From NCBI GenBank assembly GCA_938045355.1, contig CALIMU010000014.1, positions 1-17,857 of the forward strand: a stretch of DNA of 17,857 nt, in the 5' to 3' direction. The translations under genes were made by a program, and so were the position numbers. Shown piece by piece: positions 7,831 to 15,488 of this stretch. How positions within the stretch are numbered: the first letter of the stretch is position 1; each line of letters starts with the position of its first letter. Source of the DNA: an uncultured Clostridium sp. (GTDB lineage: Bacteria > Bacillota_A > Clostridia > TANB77 > CAG-508). The notes under the pieces were generated by a model. It was not told the origin of the DNA, did not search any database, and saw only the letters and a program-made list of their open reading frames with translations.

Positions 7831-8493
7831 TTATTGTAGTTTTTTAAGATCGCTGTCTGTATTTGTTTCTTTAGTTTGATTACTATCTGACATTGTAAAA
7901 TTAAACTTATTATTACTCATTAATCCATTTAATATTGTAATTATTTCACCTGTTGTTTTCCCAATATTACTTGTAACCTTATATTTTAATTCTTGTACTT
8001 CTTTGTCATTTTTTTCTTCTATTAGCTTATATGTTGTACTATTCTTGTATTTTTCTTTTTCTTTTTTTATTATATCTTCATTTTTACTTCTAACATAATA
8101 TGTTATTTCTTCTACAATATCCTTATCTGTAAGTTTAACTTGATATTCTAATATTGTAGTTCTACTATCATTCCCAGTATTACTTTTTAATTCCTCTAAT
8201 ACTCCTTTTTTTAGACTTTCTTTTTCTTCATTACTCTTACTATTATCTTTTATTATCTGTTCTATTTTTTCTTCTGCTTCATATTCTTTATCTGATAATA
8301 CCATATTTGCTACTAATACTTTTTCTATAACTTTAGAAATTTCTGCAACATTTTCTTGTTTTTTCTTTCCTTCATTGTATTTTTTTTCTAATATTTGAAA
8401 ATAATTAATCATATATATTATTGATATAATTATTAATATTAGTATAACTACTAATGGTATACTATCTTTAAATCTAATTTTAGGAATTCTCAT
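7831..8493 (-). CDS. Single-pass membrane protein of unknown function
   Basis: 220 residues, not recognised. One hydrophobic helix (about 13-32, PLVVILILIIISIIYMINYF) follows a short basic N terminus (RIPKIRFK), which suggests a signal anchor with the C-terminal part outside the membrane. The rest is Lys/Glu-rich and probably largely helical (35-160), with an Asn/Ser/Thr-rich tail. No catalytic motif is seen. The ATG at 8493 has GAAAGG about 8 nt upstream and lies 19 bp after the tex stop, so it is probably last in the long operon. No in-frame CGG. Confidence 0.75.
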   Translation of the reverse strand: MRIPKIRFKDSIPLVVILILIIISIIYMINYFQILEKKYNEGKKKQENVAEISKVIEKVLVANMVLSDKEYEAEEKIEQIIKDNSKSNEEKESLKKGVLEELKSNTGNDSRTTILEYQVKLTDKDIVEEITYYVRSKNEDIIKKEKEKYKNSTTYKLIEEKNDKEVQELKYKVTSNIGKTTGEIITILNGLMSNNKFNFTMSDSNQTKETNTDSDLKKLQ

Positions 8494-8512
8494 TATAAAT
8501 ACCTTTCTTTTC

Positions 8513-10879
8513 TTAAATTTTCATACTTAATTTTACTTTTTGTCTATCTAAATCTTTTTCTATAACCTTAACTTTTACAATATCTCCTACTTTAACTATA
8601 TCTTTAGGATCTTTTACAAATTTTTCACTCATTTCAGATATATGTACAAGTCCGATCATCATGTATTCCTATATCTACAAAAGCACCAAATGCCGCTACA
8701 TTTCTTACTGTTCCTTCTAGCTCCATTCCTACTTGTATATCTTCAAATTCTAAAATATCATTTCTAAGTATTGGTTTTTGTAATTCTTCTCTTATATCTA
8801 TACCTGGTTTTACAAGTTCTTTTATTGTATCTTCTATTTCATATTTACCATATTCTTTAAATTGTTCTTCTTTTAAAAGTTTATCTTTATCTAATTTTAA
8901 TACTTTTTCTATTGTTTCTTCTTTTTTCTTCTTATCTTTTAAACTTTCTTCATTTTCTCCAACATATGCAAGTATTTTTTTAGCTAGTTCATAACTTTCT
9001 GGGTGAATCCCTGTCATTTCTATACTATTTTTACCATCATAGATTCTTAAAAATCCTGCTGCTTGTGTAAATGCTTTTTCTCCTACTCCAGATACTTTTA
9101 GAAGTTCTTTTCTTTCTGAATATTTTCCGATTATCTTCTCTATATTTAACTATTGCTTTTGCTTGTTTTTTAGATATACCAGCAACATATGAGATAAGTG
9201 AAAATGTTGCTGTATTTAGGTCTACACCAACTTTATTTACTGAATCTTCTACAACATTATATAGTCTTTCTTCTAATTTAATTTGATTTACATCATGTTG
9301 ATATTGTCCTACACCTATTGCTTTTGGTTCTATTTTTACAAGTTCTGATAATGGGTCTTGTAGTCTTCTTGCTATTGAAATCGCCCCTCTTATACTTACA
9401 TTTACATCTGGGAATTCTTCTGCCCCAAGTTTTGATGCTGAATATACAGATGCTCCTGCTTCACTTACTATTATATATTTTACATCTTTTCCTTTTATAA
9501 TCTCACTAACTACTTTCTCACTTTCTCTTGATGCTGTCCCATTACCTATTGCTATAACATTAATATTATTTTTTTTAATTAATTCTTCTATTTCTTTTTT
9601 ACCTTTTTCAATATCATCATTTGGCATTGTTACACTTACAATTTTACCTTCTAGATATTTTCCGATTTTCATCTATACATGCAAGTTTACTACCATTCCT
9701 GAATCCTGGATCAAATCCAAGAATCCTTATATTCTTCATTGGTGATTGTAATAATAATTCTTTTAAATTATCTCCAAATACATTTATTGCATATTCATCA
9801 GATCTTTCTTTTACTTCTTGTCTTATTTCTCTTTCTACAGAAGGCTTTATAAGACGTTTAAAAGAATCTTTAACTATTTCTTCAATATATTCAAATGATA
9901 TATTATTATTTTCTTTTATAACTTCTTCTATTATATTTTGAATTAATCTTTCTTCATCAAGTATTATTTTTACATCTAATTTTTTCTCTGTTTCTCCTCT
10001 TGTTATAGCAAGATATCTATGGCTTGGTATTTTTGAAATAGTATCTTTAAAATCATAGTACATCTTATATGTTTGTCTTTCATCATCTTCTTTCCCTTTT
10101 GTACTTACAATTTCTGCTTCTTTATTATATACATTTTTCACTATTTCTCTTATATCTGCACTATCTGATATATCTTCTGCAATTATATCTTTTGCTCCTG
10201 TTATAGCATCATCTATTGTTTCAACTTCTTCTGTTAAAAACTCTTCTGCTTTTTTTAATATATTTTCTAAACTATTTCCAGCTAAAATATATTTACTTAA
10301 ATCTTCTAATCCTTTTCTTCTTGCTTCAGATCCTCTTGTTTTTTTCTTTCCTTTATATGGCCTATATATATCTTCTACTTTTGATAATGTTTCTGCTAAT
10401 CTTATATCATTTAATAATTCTTCTGTAAGTTTTCCTTGTTCATCTATAAGTCTTGCAACTTCTTCTTTTCTTTGTAAAAGATTTGTATATTGTTTTAATA
10501 CTTGTTCAAACTCTCTTAAGACTTCATCGCTCATACCACCTGTTTCTTCTTTTCTATATCTTGCGATAAATGGTATAGTATTTCCTTCTTCTATCATTTT
10601 AAGTACATTTCTTACATATCTTATATTTTGATTTAAAGTTTTAGCTATTTTTTCATCTAATACTTCTTCAATATATTTTTTTTGATTTTCTTCTGGTTCT
10701 TCTATTTTATCTATTGTTTCTTCAACTTCTTTTTTCTTAGTTCTAACTTTTGTTTTTGTTGTTTCTTCTGTCTCTTTAATTTCTTTTCCTTGTTTTTTAT
10801 TTTTTTCTTTATCTTTTTTTAAGTCTTCTTCTGTTATTCCTTGTTCTAATAATTGTTTCTTTAGTTCTTCTATATTCAT
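8513..10879 (-). CDS. tex: Tex-like S1 RNA-binding protein, needing three +1 frameshifts
   Basis: Tex is a nucleic-acid-binding protein linked to transcription. The gene is split among four frames, but skipping one C at each of three sites (9664, 9129, 8654) gives a continuous 787-residue protein. It has a charged N-terminal extension (1-75), the Tex N domain with [13 protein letters not shown], an RNase-H/YqgF-like domain from about 385 ([12 protein letters not shown]), helix-hairpin-helix regions (to about 620) and a complete S1 domain (716-787). Each site is an in-frame CGG followed by A where homologues have Gly: DENGK (406), REDNGK (584) and HDDGLVHIS (742). No other defect is seen. The ATG at 10879 follows AGAGGAAAAG and lies 21 bp after prs. 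Conventional annotation would call it a pseudogene. Confidence 0.85.
8651..8654 (-). other. +1 frameshift site 3 in tex (GAT CGG A)
   Basis: Zero frame reads GAT CGG ACT and stops after five more codons. Skipping the C gives GAT GGA CTT, the Asp-Gly-Leu of HDDGLVHIS, near-invariant in S1 domains, and the frame then runs to the normal stop at 8513. Confidence 0.85.
9126..9129 (-). other. +1 frameshift site 2 in tex (AAT CGG A)
   Basis: Zero frame reads AAT CGG AAA. Skipping the C gives AAT GGA AAA, the Asn-Gly-Lys of [15 protein letters not shown], matching RDENGQF in E. coli Tex, and the helix-hairpin-helix region continues without a stop. Confidence 0.85.
9661..9664 (-). other. +1 frameshift site 1 in tex (AAT CGG A)
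   Basis: Zero frame reads AAT CGG AAA and stops after a further five codons. Skipping the C gives AAT GGA AAA, restoring IDENGKYLEG after the DPG motif of the YqgF-like domain. The surrounding AATCGGAAAATAT is the same as at site 2. Confidence 0.85.
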
Positions 10880-10900
10880 CTTTTCCTCTAAAATCTACTT

Positions 10901-11869
10901 TTATTTATCTGTATAATCTAAATCTCTGTATTTTCTTACAACCTCTGTTACACTTTCTCCTACATTATTTGCATGTATTATATCTGCAAGCATATCTGAT
11001 ATACTTACAACTTCTATTTTATCTATTTGTTTTTCCTTAGGTAATTTAATTGTATCTGTACATATTAATTTTTTTATATCACTATTTTGTATTCTTTCTA
11101 TTGCAGGGCCTGAAAGTACTGGATGTGCTATTGCTGCATATATTTCTTTTGCACCTTTTTCTTTAAGCATTTTTATTCCAGATACAAGTGTTCCTGCTGT
11201 ATCTATCATATCATCTACGATTATTGCTGTCTTACCTTCAACTGTTCCTATTAAATTCATTGCTTCTGCTTCATTTGGTCTTACTCTTCTTTTATCAATA
11301 ATCGCTATTGGTGCATTAAATATTTCTGCAATATCTCTTGCACGTTTTACTCCTCCATGGTCTGGTGATACTATTACGATATCTTTAAGTATTTTCTTCT
11401 TTTTAAAATATCCTGCTAAAATTCCTATAACTGTTAAATCATCTGCTGGTATATCAAAAAATCCCATTGTTTGTGTTGAATGTATTTCTACTGTCATTAC
11501 ACTTGTTGCTCCTGCCGCTTCTAATAAGTTTGCTACAAGCCTTCCTGTTATAGGTTGGCGTGGTCTTGCCTTCCTATCTTGTCTTGCATATCCAAAATAT
11601 GGGATTATTACATCAATCCTTTTTGCAAAAGCCCTTTTCACAGAATCTATTGCAATTAAAAGTTCCATTAAATTTTGTGATACTGGATTATCTGTTGATT
11701 GTATAATATATACTCTTTTATCTCTAACAGTTTCTAATAATTCTACTAGGATTTCTCCATCTGCAAAATGTCTTATTTCTATTTTTCCTTCTTTTATTCC
11801 TAATTTTTTACATATCTTTTCTGTTAATTCTTTTGATGAATTTAAAGAAAATACTACTACATTATCCAT
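10901..11869 (-). CDS. prs: Ribose-phosphate pyrophosphokinase (PRPP synthase)
   Basis: Makes PRPP from ribose 5-phosphate and ATP for purine, pyrimidine, His and Trp synthesis. The 322-residue product has normal length. It contains the RHFADGE substrate region (33-39), the catalytic flexible loop YARQDRKARPRQPITG (94-109), VEIHSTQTMGFFDIP (127-141), VSPDHGGVKRAR and the PRPP loop VDDMIDTAGT (218-227). Start is ATG with GGAAGGATAGG upstream. It sits 8 bp after the glycosyltransferase-like gene and 21 bp before tex, inside the long operon. The gene is intact and has no in-frame CGG. Confidence 0.97.
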   Translation of the reverse strand: MDNVVVFSLNSSKELTEKICKKLGIKEGKIEIRHFADGEILVELLETVRDKRVYIIQSTDNPVSQNLMELLIAIDSVKRAFAKRIDVIIPYFGYARQDRKARPRQPITGRLVANLLEAAGATSVMTVEIHSTQTMGFFDIPADDLTVIGILAGYFKKKKILKDIVIVSPDHGGVKRARDIAEIFNAPIAIIDKRRVRPNEAEAMNLIGTVEGKTAIIVDDMIDTAGTLVSGIKMLKEKGAKEIYAAIAHPVLSGPAIERIQNSDIKKLICTDTIKLPKEKQIDKIEVVSISDMLADIIHANNVGESVTEVVRKYRDLDYTDK

Positions 11870-11877
11870 ATTAATAC

Positions 11878-13013
11878 CTATCCTTCCAAAAATTCTTTTA
11901 CTTGTTTCTTTACTTCTATATTAAAATTATCTTTCCATTTTTTATACAATTCCAAAACTTCTTCTTTGTTTTCTAATACATTTCTTATTTTATCTCTAAT
12001 CTCTCTTGGATCATCTTCTCTGTTTACACATACATAATCTCTTAATTTAGACCCTATAAAATAATCATTATTATTTCCTATTAAACATGGAACTCCTTGT
12101 TCAAAACTTTCCATTGGAAACATTGGAGAACATTCTGTAAATGTTACATATATATTTATATCATTTCTTTTGATTCTTCTCATAAGTTCTTCTGTTGGTA
12201 TAAACTTATCTATACATGTATATTTAATATCTAATACTTTTAAATATTCTTTTATTTCTTTTGATATTGGTACTATATCTATTTTTGAATTTTTAAAAAA
12301 AGTTGTTGCTAAAATTTGCGTATATATATTTTTAAGTTCTCTACTATGTGCATTATATATACCTATACTTATCTCTTCATCATTTTCTTTTTTATTATTA
12401 TTAGTACTATTAATATCACCTTTTTCTATACTCTTAACATTATTCATTATATAATATGCATTATATCCTAAATTTTTATAGAATTCTGTCATTGTTTTCT
12501 TTACAAATCCGAAGCGCTTCTACTTTTCCATCTTTATATAATTGTACAAGTTCTTTATTTAATTTCCATGTATAATCACTTATTGCTTCAAAGTTATTTG
12601 CATGCCATAATACTTTTATCTTTATAGTACTATCTTTCTTATATAAGTCTTTTATAAGTTCAATCCATCCGGTCAACTATTTGTGAAAATATTACTTGTT
12701 TTATATTTGAATCTATTATTGCTCTTACAATTCTATTTCTACTACTTTTTCTTTTTGTTTCTTCCAAAGGAACATTTGCTTCAAATAATCCTTTAGTAGA
12801 ATTTGCAACTCCAAGCCATTCTGGATTATATAATACCATATAATTTTTCCCATTATGTTTTAATTCTTTAATGACTCTTACTGCTCTTTTTACTTGTTTC
12901 TTTTCCTTATTTACAAATGGATTTCTTTTTTCTACTAATAATTGATATTTTTTTGAACTTAAATATCTATATGTTCCACTTATAACCTTATATGTACTAC
13001 TTTCACTGTCCAA
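11878..13013 (-). CDS. Glycosyltransferase-like (GT-B) protein, needing two +1 frameshifts
   Basis: Three overlapping ORFs join into one 377-residue protein if the C at 12671 and the C at 12511 are skipped. Both are in-frame CGG codons followed by A, restoring Gly115 (IVDGWIELIK) and Gly168 (VEALGFVKK). The C-terminal half has TFTECSPMFPMESFEQGVP (about 291-309), an E-x7-E sugar-nucleotide motif (Glu293, Glu301) as in GT4-type retaining glycosyltransferases. The acceptor and donor are unknown; no membrane segment is seen. The start is uncertain. The only start-like codon is TTG at 13013, without a clear ribosome-binding site, 7 bp after the DUF1292 stop, so coupled initiation is likely. prs follows after 8 bp. 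Family assignment is moderate, the reconstruction firmer. Confidence 0.75.
12508..12511 (-). other. +1 frameshift site in glycosyltransferase-like gene (CTT CGG A)
   Basis: Zero frame CTT CGG ATT runs only 11 more codons to a stop. Skipping the C gives CTT GGA TTT (Leu-Gly-Phe) and opens the frame of the C-terminal half. Confidence 0.8.
12668..12671 (-). other. +1 frameshift site in glycosyltransferase-like gene (GAC CGG A)
   Basis: Zero frame GAC CGG ATG GAT TGA stops at once. Skipping a C gives GAC GGA TGG (Asp-Gly-Trp) and continues into the next segment. It is the only site with a preceding codon ending in C. Confidence 0.8.
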
Positions 13014-13020
13014 AGAATTT

Positions 13021-13335
13021 TTAACAGTTTTCTTTATTTTTCCATTTTTCTTTAAATATGTTATATACTGCTTCTATTATGCTATCATCATCTACAGAAG
13101 AATATGTTTCTCCACCATCTTCTGTTTCTTCATCTAATCTTAATATTACTACATGTCCTTCATCTTCTACTTCTTCATCTTCTTCATATATTGGTGATAA
13201 TACAATATATTCATTATCTTCATATTTTATTAAGTCTAAAAATTCAAACATTGTATCTTTCCCATCTTCATCTGTAAGCATGATAGATGCTGTTTCCATT
13301 TCTTCTAATTCTTCATTTAATTTTTCGTCATCCAT
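13021..13335 (-). CDS. DUF1292 family protein (YrzB-like)
   Basis: 104 residues, very acidic. The pattern ASIMLTDEDGKDTMFEFLDLIKYEDNEYIVLSPI is that of the DUF1292/YrzB family, whose function is unknown. It lies after ireB and ruvX exactly as in many Bacillota, which supports the assignment. A clear AAGGAG ribosome-binding site precedes the ATG at 13335. The 93-bp gap after ruvX is A/T-rich with no definite promoter. Its stop lies 7 bp before the TTG start of the glycosyltransferase-like gene. Confidence 0.88.
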   Translation of the reverse strand: MDDEKLNEELEEMETASIMLTDEDGKDTMFEFLDLIKYEDNEYIVLSPIYEEDEEVEDEGHVVILRLDEETEDGGETYSSVDDDSIIEAVYNIFKEKWKNKENC

Positions 13336-13428
13336 TTTTATCTACTCCTTTGTATTATATTAATTTATTACATATATAATATATTATTAATGCTATAAAA
13401 ATATACTATTATTACATATTTAATATAT

Positions 13429-13888
13429 TTATTTATGTTTTTTTAAATTTTTTAGATATCCTTCTAATATTAAAACTGCGGCTATCTGATCTATTACTTT
13501 TCTCTTTTTTTTCTTTTTTATTCCTATTTCATTCATTATTTGGCTTGCTTCAATACTTGTATATCTTTCATCTTGTTCTACAATTTCTATATTAAACTTA
13601 CATTTTATTTTATGTATAAGTTTTTTAGTTTGTTCTACTCTATCTCCACTTGTACCATTTTCATTATATGGCATACCTATTACTATCTTTTCTGGATTAT
13701 ATTCTGTTATTACTTCTTCTAATTCTTTTAATATTATTCTATCTTTTGCCCTTTGTATATCCATTTTTTCATCAATATTTTTAAGCTTTGTTTCAATTGT
13801 TTTTAGTCCATAACATGTTATTCCGAAGCTCATCTGTAATTGCAAGCCCTGTTCTTGTATTTCCATAATCTATAGAAAGTATTCTCAT
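13429..13888 (-). CDS. ruvX: Holliday junction resolvase-like/pre-16S nuclease YqgF, needing one +1 frameshift
   Basis: YqgF/RuvX is an RNase-H-fold nuclease implicated in 16S rRNA 5'-end maturation and often essential. The true start is the ATG at 13888, 1 nt after the ireB stop. It encodes MRILSIDYGNTRTGLAITDEL, including catalytic Asp7. After 21 codons an in-frame CGG-A (13825-13822) interrupts the frame. Skipping the C yields Gly22 (DELGITCYG, matching DEMG in B. subtilis) and a 152-residue protein. It keeps IVIGMPYNENGTSG, DERYTSIEA and VIDQIAAVLILEGYL. No downstream start would retain Asp7, so a working enzyme requires the shift. Part of the conserved ireB-ruvX-DUF1292 block. Confidence 0.88.
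13822..13825 (-). other. +1 frameshift site in ruvX (CTT CGG A)
   Basis: Codon 22 is CGG in zero frame (GAG CTT CGG AAT). Skipping the C gives CTT GGA ATA (Leu-Gly-Ile) at the family's conserved glycine. The shift must occur after the catalytic Asp7 and before the rest of the nuclease domain. Confidence 0.87.
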
Positions 13889-13889
13889 A

Positions 13890-14150
13890 TTAGTCAAGCT
13901 CCAAATATTTTTTAATCATTTGTTCTAATAATTCATCTCTTTCTATTTTTGTTATTAAACTTCTTGCATCTTTATGACTAGTTATATATATAGGGTCTCC
14001 TGATAATATATATCCTACTAGTTGATTTACTGGATTATAACCATTTTCTATAAGTATTGTATATACTTCTTTTATTATTTGTTTAGTATTTTTTTCTTTT
14101 TCTTCTTTTTCCATTTCTGTATTATAGTTCATTGTTTTATCTGATATCAT
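13890..14150 (-). CDS. ireB: IreB family regulatory protein (UPF0297/YrzL)
   Basis: 86 residues with the family signature [32 protein letters not shown] and the conserved end [17 protein letters not shown]. In Enterococcus, IreB is a phosphorylation target of the PASTA kinase IreK; the conserved N-terminal DKTMNYN stretch is present here. The ATG at 14150 is chosen because AAGGAGG lies 5 nt upstream. A TTG at 14177 would place that ribosome-binding site inside the gene. ruvX starts 1 nt after the stop. alaS, its usual upstream neighbour in Bacillota, is replaced here by a GAF/GGDEF-like gene. Confidence 0.93.
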   Translation of the reverse strand: MISDKTMNYNTEMEKEEKEKNTKQIIKEVYTILIENGYNPVNQLVGYILSGDPIYITSHKDARSLITKIERDELLEQMIKKYLELD

Positions 14151-14166
14151 ATATACCTCCTTATCA

Positions 14167-15456
14167 TTAAAGAACAACTATTTCACTTTTTCCTCTATTT
14201 TCTTCTGAATCTAAATAACTTTCTAATTTTCTACATATATTTTCTAAACTTCCCTTATCATATTCTTTTAAGGCTATATTTAATCTAGGTATAATATATA
14301 TTTCTTCTGAATCTTGATCATCTTGATTTTCTTCAGCTATATCTTCTATCTCTTCTATTTCAGCTATATCACTAGTATCATCTAACATATCTAAATCATC
14401 AAGTTCATCAATCATATCTTCATCTTCTTCACTAGCATTTTTTATCATATCAAGATATTCTTTTTTTAATACACCTTGTTCTGTCTGAACAAGCTTTATA
14501 TTTTCTACTGCCTCTTTTATATTTTTAAGGATTGTCATATATTCTTTTTCTTTTTGTATATCTTCATTTGTTTCTTTATCTTCAAATATTATTATAAACT
14601 TAGGTCCCATATATCTTATAAAAATATTATCACCTTTTGTTATACTAAGTATTTTTTTAGTAACCTCTGTTATAAGTACATTACCTGCTTGTCTAGAAAA
14701 TTGTTCATTTATTTCTTCTAAATTATCTATCCTAAACATTACAATTTGAGGTCTTATATGTTTTTCTAAAAGAATCTTACCTTCTGTTTGTAGATATTCC
14801 ATAGATTTTAATTCTGAAAATTTATCATCTCTTACCATTGTTTCTAATGCTTCTTCATAGCTTAATACTTCTACTGTATTTCTTATTGATTGTTTTAAAT
14901 TTTCTAAAATTTGAATATCAACATTTTCAAATGCTTTTCTCTTCTTAGATTCTATTAACCAATATCCTAAGTATTTTTCCCCTGATATTATTGGATAAAA
15001 TATTACTGATTTTATCTCATTTTTTCTACTTTCTAAATATGGTAATTGTTCTTCTTCTTTTTCTGTTGTTATATATTTAAATTCCTTATTTTTAATAGAT
15101 TCTTTAAATATTTCTAAATTTTGTATATTTAATATATCTTTAGCATTATTATCTATGCCTATATTTTCTATATTTGTAGCTCTTATTATATATTCCAAAC
15201 CATTATAATATACAATTGTTGAATAATCTACATTCATTTTTTCTATCAAAATATTATTTAATTCATTCATCTTATCTTTAGAGCTTTTATTACTTGCAGA
15301 TATATTCATAATATCTCTTAATACTAATATTCTAGAAAAACTTTCTTTTGCTTTTTTTACATGCTCTAAATTCCTATTTGTATGAACATTATATCCTAAT
15401 AGAAATAATATTATTGTAATTTCTATTATTATAATAATCAATATGATTATAGGCAT
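14167..15456 (-). CDS. Membrane protein with GAF-like and degenerate GGDEF-like domains
   Basis: 429 residues. One N-terminal transmembrane helix (2-21) is followed by a coiled segment, a GAF-like region (about 45-195, including [11 protein letters not shown] and [19 protein letters not shown]) and a GGDEF-like fold (about 225-425). The signature GGDEF position reads MGPKF (283-287), so diguanylate cyclase activity is not expected. A strongly acidic insertion (343-385) interrupts the fold. It may be a signal-sensing or scaffolding protein (inference). AAGGAG precedes the ATG at 15456. It follows the CpaE/TadZ-like gene by 32 bp and precedes ireB by 16 bp. It has no in-frame CGG. Confidence 0.65.
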   Translation of the reverse strand: MPIIILIIIIIEITIILFLLGYNVHTNRNLEHVKKAKESFSRILVLRDIMNISASNKSSKDKMNELNNILIEKMNVDYSTIVYYNGLEYIIRATNIENIGIDNNAKDILNIQNLEIFKESIKNKEFKYITTEKEEEQLPYLESRKNEIKSVIFYPIISGEKYLGYWLIESKKRKAFENVDIQILENLKQSIRNTVEVLSYEEALETMVRDDKFSELKSMEYLQTEGKILLEKHIRPQIVMFRIDNLEEINEQFSRQAGNVLITEVTKKILSITKGDNIFIRYMGPKFIIIFEDKETNEDIQKEKEYMTILKNIKEAVENIKLVQTEQGVLKKEYLDMIKNASEEDEDMIDELDDLDMLDDTSDIAEIEEIEDIAEENQDDQDSEEIYIIPRLNIALKEYDKGSLENICRKLESYLDSEENRGKSEIVVL

Positions 15457-15488
15457 AAACTTTTCTCCTTTTTCTTAATTTCAAAATC

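Noticed and set aside
8513..10879. tex, the glycosyltransferase-like gene and ruvX as ordinary pseudogenes
   Set aside because: All six lesions are the same event (extra C giving in-frame CGG-A at a glycine), with no unrelated stops or deletions, and one gene is a core nuclease.
8651..13825. Systematic sequencing error inserting C before GGA
   Set aside because: Not excluded without reads, but many TGGA and CGGA strings in tuf, fusA, prs and elsewhere are intact. The extra Cs are not in homopolymers and occur only in certain genes. Kept as the main alternative rather than the preferred reading.
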